This document shows positions 29,685-38,033 of a stretch of 64,000 nucleotides of DNA, piece by piece. The DNA comes from Lysobacterales bacterium (GTDB lineage: Bacteria > Pseudomonadota > Gammaproteobacteria > Xanthomonadales > Xanthomonadaceae): NCBI GenBank assembly GCA_019510195.1, contig JAEKKW010000068.1, positions 1-64,000 on the forward strand, written 5' to 3'. The notes beneath the pieces were generated by a model that was given only the letters and a program-made list of their open reading frames with translations, made no database searches and was not told the origin of the DNA. Made by a program: the position numbers and the translations under genes. Within the stretch, counting starts at the first letter, position 1. Each line of letters starts with the position of its first letter.

Positions 29685-30716
29685 TTATGCGTTGCCAGCC
29701 CACTCCCGCCGGGCTGTCGTTTCTTGCGGGTGCTCTTCCAGGTGCTGCTGGTACCAGCTCGCCGCGCCGAGCACGCCGAGTCGTTCGTTTTCGACAAGCC
29801 AGACCGGCACGCGCTCGAGCAGGGGTCGCATCGCGCCCTTGTCGACCAGTCGTTCGCGGAAGTCGCTGTGCGCCAGGAAATCCACCAGTTGCGGCAGCAC
29901 GCCACCGGCGACATGGACGCTGCCGGCGCAGATGATCGCGGCGAGATCGCCGATCGCGCTGCCAAGCAATGCGCAGAACGACAACACGGTATCGCGCGCG
30001 CGCGGGTCGCCGTCGCGGGCGCCACGCGTGACTTCGGCAGGCGAGGCAAAACGTGGAGTCACGCCTTCGATCGCACAGATGGCGCGATAGAGATTGCCAA
30101 GACCGGGGCCGGAGACCAGATGTTCGATCGCGACATGGCGCCCGCCGCGCTGCATCCAGCGCAGGATCTCGATTTCACGCGGCGTCACCGGCGCGAACGC
30201 CGGCCAGCCGGCCTCGGTCGGCAGCACCACGTTGCCGTGCGCGGTCGTGATGCAGACCGCCGCGCCCAATCCGGTGCCGGGGCCGACCACCAGCATCGGT
30301 CCCGGCGCCGCCTTGTCCACGCCCGGCGTGAGCAGGCGCCGGTCGTCCGCCGTCAGGCGCCCGGCGCCGTAAGCGGCGGCGGCGAAATCGTTGATGACGT
30401 GCAGGTCGCTCAGGCCGAGTTCGCGGCGCATCTCCGGCAACGACACGTCCCACGGCAGGTTGGAATTGACCAGCTGGCCATCCAGCATCAGCCCGGCGCT
30501 GGCGATCGCCATGCGGTCGGTGCCATCGCGCTGGCCGGCGACGAAGTCGGCAAGGATCGCGGTCAGGCTGGGGAATTCGGCGCAACTGTATTTGCGATAG
30601 GCCTGGACCTCGATGACGCGATCGCGATCGGTCTGCACCAGGGCGACGCGCGCATGCGTGCCGCCAATGTCGGCGGCGACGAAGCGTTCGGCGTTGGACC
30701 CCAGACTGCCTTGCAT
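29685..30716 (-). CDS. Glucokinase-family (Glk) sugar kinase, probable GlcNAc kinase
   Basis: 343 residues. The ATP-binding ADIGGTHARVALV, catalytic INDFAAAAYG (Asp), the sugar-binding VVGPGTGLGAA and TEAGWPAFAP segments are those of the bacterial Glk family (PF02685), distinct from ROK kinases. In xanthomonads Glk-type enzymes in this locus are described as NagK-II, phosphorylating cytoplasmic GlcNAc; I infer that role here from context. It is first in a minus-strand unit with the TonB receptor and divergent from nagP. The shared 295-bp region carries a perfect 16-bp palindrome. Confidence 0.88.
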   Translation of the reverse strand: MQGSLGSNAERFVAADIGGTHARVALVQTDRDRVIEVQAYRKYSCAEFPSLTAILADFVAGQRDGTDRMAIASAGLMLDGQLVNSNLPWDVSLPEMRRELGLSDLHVINDFAAAAYGAGRLTADDRRLLTPGVDKAAPGPMLVVGPGTGLGAAVCITTAHGNVVLPTEAGWPAFAPVTPREIEILRWMQRGGRHVAIEHLVSGPGLGNLYRAICAIEGVTPRFASPAEVTRGARDGDPRARDTVLSFCALLGSAIGDLAAIICAGSVHVAGGVLPQLVDFLAHSDFRERLVDKGAMRPLLERVPVWLVENERLGVLGAASWYQQHLEEHPQETTARREWAGNA

Positions 30717-30760
30717 GACAGGCCCCCGGCCTCATGTGACGGCGCGACATTGACCGGGGA

Positions 30761-30776
30761 TTGACAACGTTGTCAA
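30761..30776. promoter_or_regulatory. Perfect LacI-type operator palindrome upstream of glk
   Basis: TTGACAACGTTGTCAA is a perfect 16-bp palindrome with a central CG, the form of operators bound by LacI-family repressors. It lies 45 bp upstream of the glk start, in the divergent glk/nagP region. The LacI-family regulator encoded two genes away is the likely binder. The rest of the 295-bp intergenic region holds a second site near nagP and no gene. Confidence 0.7.
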
Positions 30777-30923
30777 CAAACTGCCGCATTCACCTTCCAG
30801 AATGGCGCTTTTGCCTCGTTTAACCGGATTTTTCTGCTGCATAGCAGCATGCACCTGGTGATCGCTCCAGTCTTTCCAAGGCAATCCTCGGCCATGACGA
30901 ATGGCAGTTTCCGCGTCAACGGA

Positions 30924-30939
30924 TGACAACGTTGCGCCG
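30924..30939. promoter_or_regulatory. Second, imperfect LacI-type operator upstream of nagP
   Basis: ATGACAACGTTGCGCC repeats the left half and centre of the palindrome at 30761 (TGACAACGTTG), with a degenerate right half. It lies about 75 bp before the nagP start. Two sites about 160 bp apart could allow looping between divergent promoters, as LacI-family repressors do. Confidence 0.5.
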
Positions 30940-31011
30940 ATTCCTGTCTTGTGTCTCAATCGGGTCATTCGTCATCACGCCGCCTGATTGGCGCACCGGG
31001 AGCCGCAGCGC

Positions 31012-32298
31012 ATGTCCACCTCCGCTATCCCCGCCGGCAGCACGCGCGGCAATACCGGCTCGATCGCCATCGTCGGCGCGCTGTTCTTCATCTTCGGATT
31101 CGTCACCTGGCTCAACGGCCCCCTTATCTCGTTCGCCAGGCTCGCGTTCGACGTCAGCGAAACACTGGCCTTCCTCATCCCCAGCGCCTTCTACATTTCC
31201 TACTTCTGCCTGGCGCTGCCGTCATCGCTGATCCTGCGCCGCACCGGCATGAAGAAAGGCATGGCGCTCGGCCTGTTCCTGATGGCAATCGGCGCACTGG
31301 TCTTCGGCCAGTTCACGACACAGCGCGTGTATCCGGGCGCGGTCGCCGGCGTCTTCGTCATTGGTGCCGGCCTCGCGATCCTGCAGACCGCGTCCAATCC
31401 CTACATCAGCATCCTCGGGCCGATCGAAGGCGCGGCACAGCGCATCGCGGTGATGGGGATCTGCAACAAACTCGCCGGCATGCTCGCACCGCTGGCGATC
31501 GGTGCACTGGTAATGCACGGCATGGGCGATCTTTCGGCCCAGGTCGCGACCGCCGATGCCGCCACCAAGGCGCAATTGCTCGATGCCTTCGCCGCCCGCA
31601 TCCACGGTCCGTACATGATCATGGCCTGCCTGCTGGCCCTGCTCGCCGTCGGCATCCTGTTCTCGCCGCTGCCGGAAATCCGCGCCGAGGAAGTGAACAG
31701 CAGCGGCAGCAGTCGTACCAGCCTGTTCCAGTATCCGCATGTGTGGCTGGGCGCGTTGTGCATCTTCGTCTACGTCGGCGTGGAAGTGATGGCCGGCGAC
31801 GCCATCGGTACCTATGGCGCCGGCTTCGGCCTGCCGCTGGATGAAACCAAATTCTTCACCTCGTTCACGCTGTTCGGAATGCTGCTCGGCTACGTGGTCG
31901 GCCTGATCGCGATCCCGCGCTTCATTTCGCAGCAACGCTATCTGGCGCTCTCGGCCATCCTCGGCGTGTTGCTCGTCATCGGTGCCTACCTGACCAGGGG
32001 ATATGCCTCGGTGGGATTCGTCGCCGCGCTCGGTTTCGCCAACGCGATGATGTGGCCGGCGATCTTCCCGCTCGGGATCCAGGGGCTCGGCCGCTTCACC
32101 GAATACGGCTCGGCGCTGCTGATCATGGGGATCGCCGGGGGCGCGGTGATCCCGCAGCTGTTCGTGCACCTGAAGCAGACGCACGATTTCCAGCTGGTAT
32201 TCCTGCTGCTGATGGTGCCGTGCTACCTCTACATCCTGTACTTCGGTGTACGCGGCCACGACGCCGGGCGTGAGAAGATGTCCGCTTCGCGTCATTGA
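31012..32298 (+). CDS. nagP: MFS sugar permease NagP (FucP-like), GlcNAc uptake
   Basis: 428 residues with 12 membrane helices, of the FucP/GluP type of major-facilitator sugar:proton symporters. Signatures are LFFIFGFVTWLNGPLI near the start and QTASNPYISILGP in helix 4. NagP replaces the PTS for GlcNAc entry in Shewanella and Xanthomonas. Because uptake is not coupled to phosphorylation, a kinase is needed, and one lies next door. A GGGAG element precedes the ATG at 31012; an upstream in-frame TTG at 30988 is unlikely. nagR follows 15 bp downstream. Confidence 0.92.
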   Translation: MSTSAIPAGSTRGNTGSIAIVGALFFIFGFVTWLNGPLISFARLAFDVSETLAFLIPSAFYISYFCLALPSSLILRRTGMKKGMALGLFLMAIGALVFGQFTTQRVYPGAVAGVFVIGAGLAILQTASNPYISILGPIEGAAQRIAVMGICNKLAGMLAPLAIGALVMHGMGDLSAQVATADAATKAQLLDAFAARIHGPYMIMACLLALLAVGILFSPLPEIRAEEVNSSGSSRTSLFQYPHVWLGALCIFVYVGVEVMAGDAIGTYGAGFGLPLDETKFFTSFTLFGMLLGYVVGLIAIPRFISQQRYLALSAILGVLLVIGAYLTRGYASVGFVAALGFANAMMWPAIFPLGIQGLGRFTEYGSALLIMGIAGGAVIPQLFVHLKQTHDFQLVFLLLMVPCYLYILYFGVRGHDAGREKMSASRH

Positions 32299-32313
32299 GG
32301 GGTCGAATCGTCC

Positions 32314-33354
32314 GTGGCACTGCGCAGATCCACCATCCGGGATGTCGCGGAACGCGCGCAGGTGTCGTTGAAGACGGTGTCGCGCGTGATCAACAACGAG
32401 GCCGGCGTCCAGGCGCGCACGCGCGATCGCGTGCAGATCGCCATCGCCGAACTCGACTACCTCCCCGATCCTTCCGCGCGCAGCCTGCGCAGCGCGCAGT
32501 CGTACGCGATCGGCCTGATGTACGACAACCCCAACCCGTACTACGTGATCGCGGTGCAGAACGGCGTGCTCTCGGTCTGCCGCGAGAACGGCTACGGCCT
32601 GCAGATCCATCCCTGCGATTCGTCGTCGCCCAGCCTCGCCCAGGAACTGATCGCCACCGCGCAACACGCGCGGCTCGCCGGAATCGTGCTGGCGCCGCCG
32701 ATGTCGGAACGCCACGAACTGGTGAAGGAACTGGTCGCCCACGGCATCCGCCTGGTGCGCATCGTGTCCGCCGCCGCCGATCCGCAGGATGGCAGCGCCT
32801 GCGTGTTCGTGGACGACCGCGACGCCGCGTACGAGATCACCGAGTACCTGATCCAGCTCGGGCATACCCGCATCGGTTTCCTGTGGGGCGGCAAGTCGCA
32901 TGGTTCGTCGTGGGAACGCTACAAGGGCTACGAGGACGCGTTGCACGATTACGGCATCGCCCTCGACGACGCGCTGGTGATCGAAGGCGACTACTCCTTC
33001 GACGACGGTTTCCGCGGCGCGCGCCGCCTGCTGGCGCTGGCCGATCGTCCGACCGCGGTCTTCGGCAGCAATGACGAAATCGCCGCCGGCGTGCTCGCCG
33101 CCGCGCGCTCGAGCGGCATGAACGTTCCTTACGACTTGTCGATTGCCGGTTTCGAGGACAGCCCGTTCTCGAAGCAGAGCTGGCCGGCGCTCACCACCGC
33201 ACGCCAGGCGACGGAAGACATTGCGCGCCACGCCGCGCAACGCCTGCTGCAGGAATTGCGCGACGACGCCCCGGTGCCGACTTCATTGAACGAAGGCTTC
33301 AGCCCGGAACTGGTGGTCCGCGGGTCGACCGCGCCACCGCGACCGAAGTCGTAG
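32314..33354 (+). CDS. nagR: LacI-family transcriptional regulator NagR
   Basis: 346 residues from a GTG. The N-terminal helix-turn-helix TIRDVAERAQVSLKTVSRVIN and hinge DYLPDPSARSLRS are classic LacI family. A periplasmic-binding-like effector domain follows (SYAIGLMYDNPNPYY, FVDDRDAAYEITEYLI, GFEDSPFSKQSWPALTT). It lies in one unit with nagP. By position it should control the divergent glk/nagP promoters through the 16-bp palindrome, with GlcNAc or GlcNAc-6-P as inducer; that is inference. Confidence 0.88.
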   Translation: MALRRSTIRDVAERAQVSLKTVSRVINNEAGVQARTRDRVQIAIAELDYLPDPSARSLRSAQSYAIGLMYDNPNPYYVIAVQNGVLSVCRENGYGLQIHPCDSSSPSLAQELIATAQHARLAGIVLAPPMSERHELVKELVAHGIRLVRIVSAAADPQDGSACVFVDDRDAAYEITEYLIQLGHTRIGFLWGGKSHGSSWERYKGYEDALHDYGIALDDALVIEGDYSFDDGFRGARRLLALADRPTAVFGSNDEIAAGVLAAARSSGMNVPYDLSIAGFEDSPFSKQSWPALTTARQATEDIARHAAQRLLQELRDDAPVPTSLNEGFSPELVVRGSTAPPRPKS

Positions 33355-33358
33355 CGGC

Positions 33359-34036
33359 TCAAGGCCGCGAGCACACCTCGTCGACGTGGTGCAGCAGGTC
33401 GGCGGGATCGTCGTAGACGCGGAAGCCGCCGGCGCGTTCCAGTTCTTCGCGGCCGTAACCACCGCTCAGCAGGCCGATGCCGAGCGCGTTCGCGCGCTGC
33501 GCCGCCAGCAGATCCCAGATGCTGTCGCCGACCACCAATGCATTGCGGATATCGACATCGAGGCGATCCGCCGCAGCCAGGAACAGATCGGGATCGGGCT
33601 TGGCATGCTTGACCAGATCGCGGGTGATGACGGGCACCTTGCCGGGATCGACGCCGAGCGCATCGAGATTGACCTTGGCCGTTTCCATGCGCCCGCTGGT
33701 CGCGATCGCCCAGGCGATGCCGGCCTCGTCGAGATAGCGCAGCAATTCCACCGCACCGGGCAACGGCCGTACCGCGACCGGCTGGCGCACATAGGCGGCG
33801 GCATGCAAATGGCGCAGGCGGTCGAGGCGTGCCTCGTCGAGTTCGAGACCGGTCTCGCGCAACAGCATGCGCGCGAACAGTCCGCCACTCATGCCGATCT
33901 TGCGGTGGATGCGCCAGATCGACAGCGGGATACCTTCGGCGTCGAGCGCCTCCTTCCACGCCAGCACGTGCTGGTAAACGCTGTCAACGAGGGTGCCGTC
34001 GAGGTCGAACAGGAAACTGGTCCGGGCGACGCGCAT
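33359..34036 (-). CDS. HAD-superfamily phosphatase (beta-phosphoglucomutase/phosphoglycolate-phosphatase-like)
   Basis: 225 residues. HAD motif I FLFDLDGTLVDS, motif II IATSGR, motif III Lys in VKHAKPDPDLF and motif IV VVGDSIWDLLAA are all present, with a C1 helical cap between I and II. The HAKPDP segment suits sugar-phosphate or phosphoglycolate phosphatases. It converges on nagR (4-bp gap) and is divergent from the GntR gene, sharing its promoter region. A housekeeping role in clearing sugar phosphates such as excess GlcNAc-6-P is possible but unproven. Confidence 0.85.
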   Translation of the reverse strand: MRVARTSFLFDLDGTLVDSVYQHVLAWKEALDAEGIPLSIWRIHRKIGMSGGLFARMLLRETGLELDEARLDRLRHLHAAAYVRQPVAVRPLPGAVELLRYLDEAGIAWAIATSGRMETAKVNLDALGVDPGKVPVITRDLVKHAKPDPDLFLAAADRLDVDIRNALVVGDSIWDLLAAQRANALGIGLLSGGYGREELERAGGFRVYDDPADLLHHVDEVCSRP

Positions 34037-34092
34037 CTGGACTCCTGCGGGCTTGCGATGACCGGCAGTCTAGCACGAAACAGACCAATCAA

Positions 34093-34136
34093 ATACCAAT
34101 CGTGGTGTATTTGCCATTTTGGTATCTTATTGGTAT
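34093..34136. promoter_or_regulatory. GntR/HutC-type operator half-sites upstream of nagQ
   Basis: An AT-rich patch holds ATACCAAT (34093-34100), TTTGGTAT (34118-34125) and ATTGGTAT (34129-34136). The first and last are perfect inverses; the last two are direct repeats 11 bp apart. TTGGTAT-type half-sites match what is known for NagR/YvoA-like GntR regulators of aminosugar genes. The last site ends 9 bp before the regulator's own ATG, so autoregulation and control of nagB-II/nagA from the same promoter are likely. Confidence 0.6.
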
Positions 34137-34145
34137 TGTTTTCGG

Positions 34146-34889
34146 ATGGAACTCTATCTCGCCGCCGAATTCCAGCGCCAGCGCGATACCCGTCGTGCGC
34201 CGGCCTACCAGCATCTGCGGCGGACCCTGCAGCACGCGATCGAGAATGGCGAACTGGAACCGCAGCAAGCCCTGCCGGGCGAACGCGATCTGGCGAAGCT
34301 GCTCGATGTCTCGCGCGTCACCGTGCGCAAGGCGATCTCGGGCCTCGTCGCCGAGGGCCTGCTGGTACAACGCCAGGGCGCCGGCACCTTCGTCGCCGAA
34401 CGCATCGTCAAATCGTTTTCGCTGCTCACCAGTTTCACCAATGACCTGCGCGCGCGCGGCCTCGATCCGCAGTCGGTCGTGCTCGAGCACGGCAGCGGCG
34501 AAGTGACGCCGGAAGAAGCCATGGCGCTGAACCTCTCGCCCGGCGCGCTGGTGGTGCGCAGTTACCGCCTGCGTACCGCCTCCGGGCAACCACTGGCGCT
34601 GGAACGCACCACGGTTCCGCGGTCGGTGTTGCCGGATTCCGGCGAGATCGGCCTGTCCTTGTACGAAGCGTTCGCGGCGCGCGGCATCCGTCCACTGCGC
34701 GCGTTGCAGCGCCTGCGCGCGATCGCCTTCGATGCCGAACAGGCACGGTTGATGCAGTTGCCGGAAGGCAGCCCGGGATTGTTCATCGAACGCCGCGCCT
34801 TCCTCGCCGATGGCCGCGTGGTCGAGTTCACCCGTTCGTTTTATCGCGGCGATGCCTACGACTTCGTCGCCGAACTGCACGCCGAGTGA
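34146..34889 (+). CDS. nagQ: GntR/HutC-family regulator of aminosugar use (NagQ)
   Basis: 247 residues. The winged helix (LPGERDLAKLLDVSRVTVRKAISGL) is followed by a UTRA ligand domain (LVVRSYRLRTASGQPLALERTT, IERRAFLADGRVVEFTRSFYRGD), defining the HutC subfamily. UTRA domains in NagQ/YvoA bind aminosugar phosphates. The ATG at 34146 (MELYLAAEF) is preferred over a start nine codons upstream, which would cover the half-sites. It heads a nagQ-nagB-nagA unit. Confidence 0.9.
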   Translation: MELYLAAEFQRQRDTRRAPAYQHLRRTLQHAIENGELEPQQALPGERDLAKLLDVSRVTVRKAISGLVAEGLLVQRQGAGTFVAERIVKSFSLLTSFTNDLRARGLDPQSVVLEHGSGEVTPEEAMALNLSPGALVVRSYRLRTASGQPLALERTTVPRSVLPDSGEIGLSLYEAFAARGIRPLRALQRLRAIAFDAEQARLMQLPEGSPGLFIERRAFLADGRVVEFTRSFYRGDAYDFVAELHAE

Positions 34890-34919
34890 TTTCCCATTCC
34901 TGTTACCGAATCGAACCCG

Positions 34920-35963
34920 ATGACCCGACTGCCTGATCCCAACGCCACCAAGATGCACGCCGAAGCCGCGGAAACCGCCGACGCCATCATCCGCCAGTTC
35001 GCCGCCAATGCGCCGGCGATCGAGGCATTGGCATCGCGCTTGCGCGCACAACCACCGCGCTTCATCGTCACCTGCGCGCGCGGCAGTTCCGATCACGCCG
35101 CCACTTACGGCAAATACCTGTTCGAGACCACGTTGGGACTCGTCACCGCGTCGGCCTCTCCATCGGTGGGATCGGTGTACGCGATCGCACCGAAACTCGA
35201 GGGCGCACTGTTCATCGCCATCTCGCAGTCGGGCAAGAGTCCCGACCTGCTGCGCAATGCCGAGATCGCCAAGGCCGCCGGCGCGATGGTGATCGCACTG
35301 GTCAATGTCGCCGACTCGCCGCTGGCCAGGCTCGCCGATACCGTGATCCCGCTGCATGCCGGACCGGAAAACAGCGTGGCCGCGACCAAGAGCTATCTGT
35401 GTTCGCTGGCGGCATTGCTGCAACTCACCGCGCACTGGAGTGGCGATGTCGATCTGCTTGCCGCGACGCGATCGCTGCCGGATGCACTGCGCAGTGCATG
35501 GGATGAAGACTGGTCGTCGCTGGTCGGCGGCTTGCGACTGGCGCGCGGCCTGTTCGTGATCGGGCGCGGACTCGGACTTGCCGCCGCGCAGGAAGCCGCA
35601 TTGAAGTTCAAGGAAACCTGCGGACTGCACGCCGAGGCATTCTCGTCGGCGGAAGTGAAGCACGGACCGATGGCGATCGTCGGCCCCGATTTCCCGGTGC
35701 TGGTGTTCGCGCAGGACGACGACACCGGTGCCAGCACCGCGGCGGTCGCCGAGGAATTCCGTTTGCGTGGTGCGCCGGTGTGGCTGGCGCGACCGGGCGC
35801 GAGCGGCGACGGCGTGTTGCCGCTGCCGGAATCGCCACATCCGGCGGTCACCCCGCTGCTGACCGTGCAGGCGTTCTATCGCGCGGCGAATGCGCTGGCG
35901 ATCGCGCGCGGACATGATCCCGACGTGCCGCCGCATCTCAACAAGGTCACGGAGACGGTGTGA
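34920..35963 (+). CDS. nagB-II: Glucosamine-6-phosphate deaminase, SIS-domain type (NagB-II)
   Basis: 347 residues with two SIS sugar-isomerase domains: first TCARGSSDHAATYGKYLFE and ISQSGKSPDLL, second FVIGRGLGLAAAQEAALKFKE and EAFSSAEVKHGP. It resembles the isomerase half of GlmS without the glutaminase half. Such NagB-II proteins convert glucosamine-6-P to fructose-6-P and ammonia in GlcNAc loci lacking classic NagB. It lies 30 bp after nagQ. Its TGA overlaps the nagA ATG by one base. Confidence 0.9.
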   Translation: MTRLPDPNATKMHAEAAETADAIIRQFAANAPAIEALASRLRAQPPRFIVTCARGSSDHAATYGKYLFETTLGLVTASASPSVGSVYAIAPKLEGALFIAISQSGKSPDLLRNAEIAKAAGAMVIALVNVADSPLARLADTVIPLHAGPENSVAATKSYLCSLAALLQLTAHWSGDVDLLAATRSLPDALRSAWDEDWSSLVGGLRLARGLFVIGRGLGLAAAQEAALKFKETCGLHAEAFSSAEVKHGPMAIVGPDFPVLVFAQDDDTGASTAAVAEEFRLRGAPVWLARPGASGDGVLPLPESPHPAVTPLLTVQAFYRAANALAIARGHDPDVPPHLNKVTETV

Positions 35964-37090
35964 TGACGACGCTCTTCCGCAATGGACAAGTCCTGACTCC
36001 GCATGGTTTCGAACGCGGCCTCGACGTGCTGGTCGAAGACGGTCGCATCGCCACGATCGCGTCGGATATCCATGCCGATGGCGCAGCGATCATCGATCTC
36101 GAGGACGGCCTGCTGGTGCCCGGCTTCATCGATACCCAGGTCAATGGTGGCGGCGATGTGTTGTTGAACGACACGCCGACCGTCGCGGGCGTGCGCCGGA
36201 TCGCCGAGGCCCATCGCAAGTTCGGCACCACCGGCCTGATGCCGACGTTGATCAGCGACGACGTCCCGGTAATGCGTGAAGCGCTCGCTGCCGTGCGTGA
36301 TGCCATCGCGCAGGGCGTGCCCGGCGTGCTCGGCATCCATCTCGAAGGCCCGTGGCTGGCCGAAGCGCGCAAGGGCGTGCACGATCCGCACAAATTCCAT
36401 ACGCCGGATGCTTCGGAACTCGACCTGGTGGCCTCGCTCGACAACGGCGCCACCATGGTCACGCTGGGGCCGGAACGTTTCGCGCCGGAAACGCTGCATG
36501 CGTTGGCCGAACGCGGTGTGCTGGTCTGCGCCGGACACACCGCGGCAAGCTACGAACAATTGCGCGAGGCCTTCGCCGCCGGTGTTCGCGGTGTCACCCA
36601 TCTGTTCAACGCGATGACGCCGATGGGCAGTCGCGCGCCGGGCGGCGTCGGTGCGGCGATCGACGATCCCGACAGCTGGTGCGGGATCATCGTCGATGGC
36701 CACCATGTCGATGACGCGCCATTGCGCATCGCCATCGCCGCCAAACCGCGCGGCAAGATGATGCTGGTCACCGATGCGATGCCGCCGGTCGGCGGCGAAC
36801 GCGAGGGCTTCACGCTCTACGGCATCGCCATGACCTGCCGCGACGGCAAGTGCGCCACCACCGAAGGTGCGCTCGCCGGTTCGGCGCTCGACATGGCGAG
36901 CGCAGTGCGCAATACCGTGCAGCGCCTTGGCCTGCCGCTGGACGAAGCCTGCCGCATGGCGTCGCAATATCCGGCGGAATTCCTGCGGCTGGGCGACGAA
37001 CTCGGCAAGATCGCGCCGGGTTATCGCGCCGACCTGGCCTGGCTCGATCGCGACCTCAATGTGCGTGGGACATGGATCGGCGGGCGTTGA
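35963..37090 (+). CDS. nagA: N-acetylglucosamine-6-phosphate deacetylase
   Basis: 375 residues, amidohydrolase family. Deacetylates GlcNAc-6-P to GlcN-6-P. Metal and active-site segments are HLEGPWLAEARKGVHDP (Glu ligand), CAGHTAASY and THLFNAMTP (His ligands), VDGHHV, and the catalytic Asp in VTDAMPP. GGAG at 35951-35954 places the ATG at 35963; a GTG three bases earlier is an alternative. It is last in the nagQ-nagB-nagA unit and followed by structured repeat copy 2. Confidence 0.95.
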   Translation: MTTLFRNGQVLTPHGFERGLDVLVEDGRIATIASDIHADGAAIIDLEDGLLVPGFIDTQVNGGGDVLLNDTPTVAGVRRIAEAHRKFGTTGLMPTLISDDVPVMREALAAVRDAIAQGVPGVLGIHLEGPWLAEARKGVHDPHKFHTPDASELDLVASLDNGATMVTLGPERFAPETLHALAERGVLVCAGHTAASYEQLREAFAAGVRGVTHLFNAMTPMGSRAPGGVGAAIDDPDSWCGIIVDGHHVDDAPLRIAIAAKPRGKMMLVTDAMPPVGGEREGFTLYGIAMTCRDGKCATTEGALAGSALDMASAVRNTVQRLGLPLDEACRMASQYPAEFLRLGDELGKIAPGYRADLAWLDRDLNVRGTWIGGR

Positions 37091-37107
37091 ACGCGCGGCC
37101 ACTCGCT

Positions 37108-37248
37108 ACCACCGGCAGCGCCTATGCGGTTCGTCTGCAGAGCCGACCATACGCAGGATGGATGCTGCGTATGAGCCTACATGGACGTATTCACGGCGTG
37201 TCGGCGGCTGCAGACAACCGCGATAGGCGCACAGCCGGGCGATAACGC
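37108..37248. repeat. Structured dispersed repeat, copy 2 of 3
   Basis: About 141 bp between the convergent nagA and ParA-gene stops, ending 2 bp before the ParA stop codon. The arms beginning GCGCCTATGCGG and ending GATAGGCGC fold over about 30 bp, with the variable core TCTGCAG pairing with CTGCAGA. The central hairpin (37148-37173) has arms CATACGC and GCGTATG, and CTACATGGACGTATTCACGG follows it. Orientation is the same as copies 1 and 3. Confidence 0.88.
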
Positions 37249-37249
37249 C

Positions 37250-37882
37250 TCAGCGCGCGCGATTCAACCACTGCAACAGCGGCGTCCAATCGGCCTGGTG
37301 CTCGCGGATCTGCGCCGAGTTGTAGTCGAAGATGCTGCGACCCAACCCGGCCATCATCACGTAGCCCTGGCTGTCGCGCAGCTGCCCGACCACCGGGATC
37401 GACCAGCCCTGCATCACCTCGACCGCCTGCTGGGACGCGTTGGTCCACGGCCGCAAGCGGTTGGCGACGACGCCGACCGGCACCTTGCCCTTCTTGATCT
37501 GCGGATGGCCGGCAAGATCGTTGAGGAAGTGCACGGTCGCTTCGATGTCGAGCGCGGACGGGCCGATCGGCACGACAACGGCGTCGGCGGATTCAAGGAA
37601 TTCGTCGAGCAGGTCGCGATGGGAACCGGCCGGGGTGTCCACCACCACGCGCTGGGTGTCCTCGGGAATCCGCTTGATCCACTGCTTGCGGGTGCCGTCG
37701 ACCGGCAGCACGGCGTGGTCATGATGGGCGCGGCGTTCGGCCCAGCGCATCCCGGAATGCTGCGGATCGGCGTCGATCAACACGGCGTGTTTGCCGTGCA
37801 CGGCCGCGTGGGCGGCCAGGTTCGTTGCGAGTGTCGTCTTGCCGACGCCACCCTTGGAGCTTGCCACCAGTACGGTCTTCAT
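37250..37882 (-). CDS. Orphan ParA/MinD-family P-loop ATPase
   Basis: 210 residues. The deviant Walker A KGGVGKTTLATNLAAH with signature lysine, Walker A' LIDADPQHSG and Walker B VVVDTPAG define a ParA-type dimerising ATPase. It lacks the N-terminal DNA-binding extension of plasmid ParA and has no ParB partner beside it. Small orphan ParA proteins of this kind position cellular cargo such as chemotaxis arrays or polar machinery; the cargo here is unknown. It is divergent from the oxidoreductase gene. Confidence 0.88.
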   Translation of the reverse strand: MKTVLVASSKGGVGKTTLATNLAAHAAVHGKHAVLIDADPQHSGMRWAERRAHHDHAVLPVDGTRKQWIKRIPEDTQRVVVDTPAGSHRDLLDEFLESADAVVVPIGPSALDIEATVHFLNDLAGHPQIKKGKVPVGVVANRLRPWTNASQQAVEVMQGWSIPVVGQLRDSQGYVMMAGLGRSIFDYNSAQIREHQADWTPLLQWLNRAR

Positions 37883-37962
37883 CCACCAACACCTGTTTTG
37901 GGCTCTGCCCGGAGCTTAGCATCGGCCCCGGCCGGCTCGCCCGGGCCGAATGGCCACACTGG

Positions 37963-37968
37963 TAAAAT
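37963..37968 (+). promoter_or_regulatory. -10-like TAAAAT upstream of the indolepyruvate oxidoreductase gene
   Basis: TAAAAT in a GC-rich intergenic stretch lies 66 bp before the start codon. No convincing -35 is seen. Confidence 0.35.
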
Positions 37969-38033
37969 TGCCGTTTCCCTGACGGTCCGGCCCCGCCACC
38001 ACGGCGCGTCCGGGCCTGCGCGAGGCCGCACGC

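Noticed and set aside
29621-30049. A 143-codon N-terminal extension of the TonB receptor frame
   Set aside because: It lies over glk in a shifted frame, lacks a signal peptide, and a proper ribosome site and signal peptide begin at 29620.
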